29,071 nucleotides of DNA from NCBI GenBank assembly GCA_964551835.1, contig CAZKEM010000014.1, forward strand, positions 1 to 29,071. Reading direction: 5' to 3'. Position 1 is the first letter of the stretch. Each line of letters opens with the position of its first letter. The position numbers and the translations under genes are program-made. The notes below the pieces were generated by a model. The model was not told where the DNA came from and did not search any database. It saw nothing but the letters and a program-made list of their open reading frames with translations. This DNA is from JAHDCC01 sp964551835. Its GTDB lineage: Bacteria > Actinomycetota > Acidimicrobiia > Acidimicrobiales > SZUA-35. This document shows positions 24,979 through 29,071 of this stretch, one piece after another.

Positions 24979-26781
24979 CTAGTCGTCGAGGCGGAGGGCT
25001 TTTATGAAGGTGTCCGGCGGGATCTGAACCCGCCCGATACTCTTCATCTTTTTCTTGCCTTCCTTCTGTTTCTTCAGCAGCTTGTTCTTGCGGGTGACAT
25101 CGCCGCCGTAAAGTTTTTCGGTTACATCTTTGCGAAACGCTCGTACGGTTTCTCGGGCGATTATCTGCCCACCGATCGCCGCTTGAATCGGCACCTCAAA
25201 TTGTTGACGTGGAATTATCTCGCGGAGTTTCTCAGCTGTTCGACGCCCATAGTCATACGCGTTGTCTTTATGAACGATCGACGAGAACGCATCAACCTGT
25301 TCCCCGTTGAACAAAATATCGACCCGAACGAGGTCACCGGGTTCATACCCAATGATTTCATAGTCGAGGCTGGCGTACCCTTGGCTACGACTCTTTAGCT
25401 GATCGAAAAAGTCGACGACTACTTCAGCAAGCGGGAGTAGGTAAACCAGCTCGAGCCGTTCAGGCGACAGGTACTCCATTTTTTCTAACTGTCCACGCCG
25501 TGTCTGGCAGAGGTCCATCAGCGTACCCGTGTAGTCTGATGGGCTGATCATCGACGCCTTCAAGTATGGCTCCTTAATGACCGACCAGTCACCTGCTGGA
25601 GGCAACGCTGAAGGGTTGTCGACGGTCATGTCGTCGCCGTTGTTCAAAACAATTTCGTATGACACCGATGGCGACGTCGCGATCAAGTTGAGGTCGAACT
25701 CACGTTGGAGACGTTCACGCACGATCTCCATGTGTAGCAGACCGAGAAACCCGCAACGGAACCCAAACCCGAGAGCAGTCGAGGTCTCAGGTTCAAACGT
25801 GAAACTGCCATCATCGAGCCGTAGCTTGTCCAGCGCGTCTCGAAAGTCTTCATAATCATCACCATCAACCGGGTAGAGGCCACAAAAGACCATAGGTTGA
25901 GGTTCTCGATATCCGTCGAGAGCAACTTCGGCAGGATTTGAAGCCGACGTGATGGTCTCGCCCGAACGAGCTTCGCGGACGTCCTTGATTCCTGCTATCA
26001 GGTAGCCCACTTCGCCGGGCCCTAGTTGATCGACAATCTCGTTGTCGGGACTACGAACCCCAATCTCATCGGCCTCATGGGTCGTGCCAGCCTGGATAAA
26101 TTTCAATTTCTGTCGGGAGCTCAGCGTGCCATTGACTACCCGGACACTTGAGACAACTCCTCGATAGTTATCAAAGTGGCTGTCAAAAATTAGTGCCTGC
26201 AGCGCTTCGTCAGGGTTTCCTTCCGGTGGTGGGATCCGCTCAATAATCGCATCGAGGAGATCTTCAACCCCCATGCCTGTCTTTGCCGAAATTCCCAAAA
26301 CATCCTCGGCCGGTGTCGCCAAGATCTGCTCCATCTCGGCGGCGTAACGGTCTGGATCAGCTGCAGGAAGGTCAAGCTTGTTCAATACTGGAACAATTTC
26401 AAGTTCATTATCGAGGGCCAGGTACGTGTTGGCCAACGTTTGTGCTTCGATACCTTGCGCGGCGTCCACCACCAGGACTACGCCTTCGCACGCGGCCAAG
26501 GAGCGGCTCACTTCGTAGCCGAAGTCGACGTGACCGGGAGTGTCTATCAGGTTGATCGTGTGGCCCTTCCAGGTCAACTTGACGCTCTGAAGCTTAATTG
26601 TGATTCCGCGTTCTCGCTCTAGGTCCATAGAATCCAGGTATTGCGCACGCATATCCCGGGCCTCAACGGTTCCACACATCTCGAGCATACGGTCAGCCAA
26701 TGTTGACTTTCCGTGATCGATATGAGCGATTATTGCGATGTTTCGTATGTTGGAAGATTGTGCAGATGACATCAGGTACAT
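24979..26781 (-). CDS. lepA: Elongation factor 4 (LepA/EF-4)
   Basis: A ribosome-associated translational GTPase that can back-translocate stalled ribosomes and assists initiation or assembly. G1 AHIDHGKSTLADRML, RERGITIK, G3 DTPGHVDF and G4 NKLDLPAADP are all present. The EF-G-like domains II, III and V follow. The LepA-specific C-terminal domain ends GGDVTRKNKLLKKQKEGKKK and RVQIPPDTFIKALRLDD. Length, 600 residues, is standard. The ATG at 26779-26781 is listed; the fourth codon is another ATG and may be the real start. It diverges from rpsT across an 80-base gap. Confidence 0.97.
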   Translation of the reverse strand: MYLMSSAQSSNIRNIAIIAHIDHGKSTLADRMLEMCGTVEARDMRAQYLDSMDLERERGITIKLQSVKLTWKGHTINLIDTPGHVDFGYEVSRSLAACEGVVLVVDAAQGIEAQTLANTYLALDNELEIVPVLNKLDLPAADPDRYAAEMEQILATPAEDVLGISAKTGMGVEDLLDAIIERIPPPEGNPDEALQALIFDSHFDNYRGVVSSVRVVNGTLSSRQKLKFIQAGTTHEADEIGVRSPDNEIVDQLGPGEVGYLIAGIKDVREARSGETITSASNPAEVALDGYREPQPMVFCGLYPVDGDDYEDFRDALDKLRLDDGSFTFEPETSTALGFGFRCGFLGLLHMEIVRERLQREFDLNLIATSPSVSYEIVLNNGDDMTVDNPSALPPAGDWSVIKEPYLKASMISPSDYTGTLMDLCQTRRGQLEKMEYLSPERLELVYLLPLAEVVVDFFDQLKSRSQGYASLDYEIIGYEPGDLVRVDILFNGEQVDAFSSIVHKDNAYDYGRRTAEKLREIIPRQQFEVPIQAAIGGQIIARETVRAFRKDVTEKLYGGDVTRKNKLLKKQKEGKKKMKSIGRVQIPPDTFIKALRLDD

Positions 26782-26801
26782 GACGCTACCGGCTGGAAGC
26801 G

Positions 26802-26829
26802 TTGGGCCGAACTATGAAACCGGTATCAT
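26802..26829 (+). promoter_or_regulatory. Probable rpsT promoter
   Basis: TTGGGC (26802-26807), 16 bases, TATCAT (26824-26829) lie 32 bases before the GTG of rpsT in the lepA-rpsT divergent gap. Confidence 0.45.
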
Positions 26830-26861
26830 TTCTCGGTCGACATAGCAACGAGGATATTTAA

Positions 26862-27116
26862 GTGGCAAACATAAAGAGCCAAATTAAACGTAACCGCCAG
26901 AACGAGAAACGCCGTCTTCGTAACAAGGCTGTACGTTCCGAGCTTCTGACCCGCGAGAAGGCTGCATTGGCAGCCGCCGGTACAGATGACGAAGAAACGA
27001 CACTACGCGCTGGCCTTCGAGGCATAGATAAGGCTGCTGCCAAAGGCGTAATTCACAAAAACGCTGCAGCTCGCAAAAAGAGCCGCCTCATCGCCCGGGT
27101 GCGTAACTCGCAGTAA
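26862..27116 (+). CDS. rpsT: 30S ribosomal protein S20
   Basis: A small, strongly basic protein (84 residues) that binds 16S rRNA early in 30S assembly. The sequence starts MANIKSQIKRNRQNEKRRLR, the usual S20 N-terminus, and has KGVIHKNAAARKKSRL near the C-terminus. The start is GTG with a GAGGAT ribosome-binding site about eight bases upstream. It is a single-gene unit with a promoter-like element upstream and a clear terminator after it. Confidence 0.97.
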   Translation: MANIKSQIKRNRQNEKRRLRNKAVRSELLTREKAALAAAGTDDEETTLRAGLRGIDKAAAKGVIHKNAAARKKSRLIARVRNSQ

Positions 27117-27160
27117 CGGCACGTTTAACGACGTGGTCACGGCCTTTAGTACCTATTCTG

Positions 27161-27186
27161 CCCGGCTCACCACGAGTCGGGTTTTT
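27161..27186 (+). terminator. Rho-independent terminator of rpsT
   Basis: CCCGGCT (27161-27167), seven-base loop, AGTCGGG (27175-27181) form a seven-pair stem with one G-U pair, followed by five T. It lies 44 bases after the rpsT stop and just before the converging end of holA. Confidence 0.75.
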
Positions 27187-27200
27187 GGGTTTACCGAGCG

Positions 27201-28205
27201 TCACCGGCTGAGATGCGCGAGCCTCGCCACTAGGACCTCAACTACCATCTCGGCGGGTGCTGCGGTTCGTCCTCGGACATCCAGGTCAGCTTCGGCCAGC
27301 AATCCAACAATTGTGGCGAGTTTCGCCGGCCCTAGACGTTTCGAAAGCTGCATCGCTTTTTTTGCCGGAAACGTCGAGCCTTTCATTCCCAATAGTTCAG
27401 CAGCCGACTTCTCATCCCGGATGCCAGACCCGTCCAATGCCAATGCCCGCTGGTAGTGGTAGTTCAAACTGGCAAGCACTTGGATGCTGTGCTTTTCACC
27501 TCCAGTAAACATTCGGTCCAGATTCGCTAAGGCCAACGCAATGTTCCCACCGTCGATAGCGTCGGTCAGCTCCCAAGGTGGAACGTCCGATGCTTCGCCG
27601 AGAAAAGGTTTGATGTCATCCGCGTTTACGACGCTACCAGGCCCGAAGGTCGAGACAAGTGTTTTGAAAATAGCGTCGAGGCGTCCGATGTCGTCACCGA
27701 TTTGGTTGGTTATCGCACGGCGTGCCTGGTTCTCAAACCGGACCGGAGCTGAATCAAGCCGCTCTTCCAGAACCTTCTTTCGACCCCGGCCAGTTGGGGC
27801 GGCTTGGATTATCTCGGCGCCAATCGACTTCAAGCACTCATTGAGTGACTTGGGGATTGGTGAAAGCCGAGTCGAGGATGCCCCTTTCTCCCAGACAAGC
27901 ACGACGTCAATAGTTTCCATGAGGTCGTTGAGCGCATCGACTAAGGGCGCGACTTGCGCAGCCTTCGAGAAGATCGCCAAATTGCGACCGATTACGATTC
28001 GACGGTCGGTCAGAAATGGGGGCGTACTCGTCGAAATGACTAACGGCCCGATATCGGCGTCTGAACCGTTGGCCAAGAACTCCGTTTCTGTTACCTCTTC
28101 AGTTACCAACGAACGATCGCCGTCACCAAGTAGGTCTGATACGACTTTGGAGGCCGCTTGGCTGACGAGCGTTTGGTCATCCCCTTTGAGAACTACTACC
28201 GCCAT
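27201..28205 (-). CDS. holA: DNA polymerase III delta subunit (HolA)
   Basis: The delta subunit opens the sliding clamp as part of the clamp loader. The N-terminus (MAVVVLKGDDQTLVSQAASK, then VVISTSTPPFLTDRRIVIGR-like strands at about 50-75) has the RecA-like fold without a P-loop, as expected. The C-terminal collar region contains WELTDAIDGGNIALALANLD and LNYHYQRALAL. Length (334 residues) fits. Sequence conservation in HolA is low, but the segment spacing and single-gene position next to rpsT (as in mycobacteria) support the call. It starts two bases after the stop of the FolP2-like gene. Confidence 0.9.
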   Translation of the reverse strand: MAVVVLKGDDQTLVSQAASKVVSDLLGDGDRSLVTEEVTETEFLANGSDADIGPLVISTSTPPFLTDRRIVIGRNLAIFSKAAQVAPLVDALNDLMETIDVVLVWEKGASSTRLSPIPKSLNECLKSIGAEIIQAAPTGRGRKKVLEERLDSAPVRFENQARRAITNQIGDDIGRLDAIFKTLVSTFGPGSVVNADDIKPFLGEASDVPPWELTDAIDGGNIALALANLDRMFTGGEKHSIQVLASLNYHYQRALALDGSGIRDEKSAAELLGMKGSTFPAKKAMQLSKRLGPAKLATIVGLLAEADLDVRGRTAAPAEMVVEVLVARLAHLSR

Positions 28206-28207
28206 TT

Positions 28208-29071
28208 TTAACCCCGGATTGACGGGTAGGGTCGCCGTCGGTCGCGTACGTGCAAGATGTCAGACATGATGTCACACAGTCGTCGAGCTGCCCGAACATC
28301 GTGGGCTCGGATAACTCTACAGCCTTTAGCAATACCGAGAGCGTGAGCGGCGTAGGTCCCCGACTCAACATCGTATCGACTGGTCTCCAATAGTTCGAAC
28401 AAGAACCGTTTGTTCGATGCCGACAATAACAATGGGAGCCCCAGCGACGCCAACTCGTCTGAGGCGTGTAATAGCTCCCAAGACATCCGGGGCGTCTTTC
28501 CCAAATCCAAACCGGCGTCAACCACGATCCGTTGGGCCGATAGGCCAGCTGCAAGGGCTCGATCTACACAGTCTTTAAGAAATGACTTTACGTCTGCGAC
28601 CAAATCTTCGTAGACGGGTTCGGGGTCCGGTACCCGAGGGGCCAGCCGAATATGGGTCGCTACCACGGTTGCGTCTCCCTCGGCGGCCACCTTCAGATAT
28701 TCAGGGTCGGCGAAACCGCTTATATCGTTTCCGATATTGGCTCCAGTGTCAATAGCCTGGCGCAGCACTGCCGAACGCCATGTGTCCACTGAGAGCGGAA
28801 TATCGAACCTGCTTCGCAACGCTTCGAGGGCCGGGATCACCCGTTCCAGCTCTTCGGTTTCGTCTACCTCATCCCCGGGACCGGCCTTAACCCCGCCAAC
28901 GTCGAGAAAATCGGCGCCGTCATCGACTAGCTTTTCAGCTTTCCGCAGGAAGTCGTCAAAGTCCCAATACTCTCCGGCGTCATAGAAGCTGTCTGGCGTC
29001 CGGTTCAGGATTCCCATTACTAACGCACGGTACGTCACGTCAAAGCTGTGGGGACCCATTAGTAAAAGCAC
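28208..29071 (-). CDS. Dihydropteroate synthase paralogue, FolP2-like (possibly 5'-truncated)
   Basis: A TIM-barrel of the dihydropteroate synthase family. NRTPDSF (near the N-terminus), SVDTWRSAV, GNDISGFADPEYL and the C-terminal RAHDV are family motifs. The pABA/sulfonamide loop reads DVGGVKAGPGDEVDE instead of the canonical DVGGESTRPGA. The THMRGTP block is replaced by THIRLAPRVPDPEPVYEDL, and the SRKS motif by SNKR. These features match mycobacterial FolP2, which lacks dihydropteroate synthase activity in Mycobacterium leprae, so the true substrate is uncertain. The frame reaches the window edge. A GTG at the last three bases and an ATG at 29057-29059 are possible starts, but the gene may begin outside. 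It is followed two bases later by holA. Confidence 0.85.
   Translation of the reverse strand: MLLLMGPHSFDVTYRALVMGILNRTPDSFYDAGEYWDFDDFLRKAEKLVDDGADFLDVGGVKAGPGDEVDETEELERVIPALEALRSRFDIPLSVDTWRSAVLRQAIDTGANIGNDISGFADPEYLKVAAEGDATVVATHIRLAPRVPDPEPVYEDLVADVKSFLKDCVDRALAAGLSAQRIVVDAGLDLGKTPRMSWELLHASDELASLGLPLLLSASNKRFLFELLETSRYDVESGTYAAHALGIAKGCRVIRAHDVRAARRLCDIMSDILHVRDRRRPYPSIRG

Overview
The window looks like a chromosomal segment of an actinobacterium (Actinomycetota), probably from the Acidimicrobiia or a nearby mid-GC, free-living lineage. The placement rests on gene order and protein character, not on a database search. The order lepA, hrcA-dnaJ-rsmE, phoH-ybeY-CNNM-era, uppS-recO-glyS-dnaG-rpoD matches the block I know from Mycobacterium and relatives. 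A BldD-type regulator, a FolP2-type dihydropteroate synthase paralogue and a zinc-ribbon coiled-coil protein also fit. Many genes start with TTG or GTG, and some appear to have very short leaders.

Layout from left to right. Positions 1-168 hold the 5' end of a minus-strand gene cut by the window edge, followed by about 340 noncoding bases. trpD (minus) diverges from the RNase P RNA gene rnpB (plus, about 1701-2061), which is not a protein gene and is recognised from its conserved core. A minus-strand unit follows in transcription order: class A penicillin-binding protein, zinc-ribbon coiled-coil protein, small membrane protein. To its right lie an unrecognised GAF-like gene, a CAU-anticodon tRNA (probably Ile2), a plus-strand Ser/Thr kinase and tRNA-Asn.

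From 8491 to 24826 almost everything is on the minus strand and densely packed: phr-hrcA-dnaJ-rsmE, then a bldD-like gene with its own structured leader, then phoH-ybeY-CNNM-era. Next come a lineage-specific single-pass membrane protein and uppS-recO-glyS-dnaG-rpoD. On the right, lepA (minus) diverges from rpsT (plus, with a clear terminator), which converges on holA. The window ends inside or at the start of a FolP2-like gene.

Functionally this is a core block: replication and transcription initiation (dnaG, rpoD, holA), translation and ribosome maturation (glyS, era, ybeY, rsmE, lepA, rpsT, rnpB, tRNAs), protein quality control (hrcA, dnaJ), envelope synthesis (uppS, penicillin-binding protein) and DNA repair (recO, phr). 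I found no mobile element, CRISPR array, prophage or defence island. The items most worth a second look are the BldD homologue with an intact c-di-GMP signature and a nested hairpin leader, the penicillin-binding protein ending in a predicted calcium loop and an 11-Asp tail, the kinase with two C-terminal membrane helices and no sensor domain, the acidic single-pass protein beside uppS, and the altered substrate loop in TrpD.
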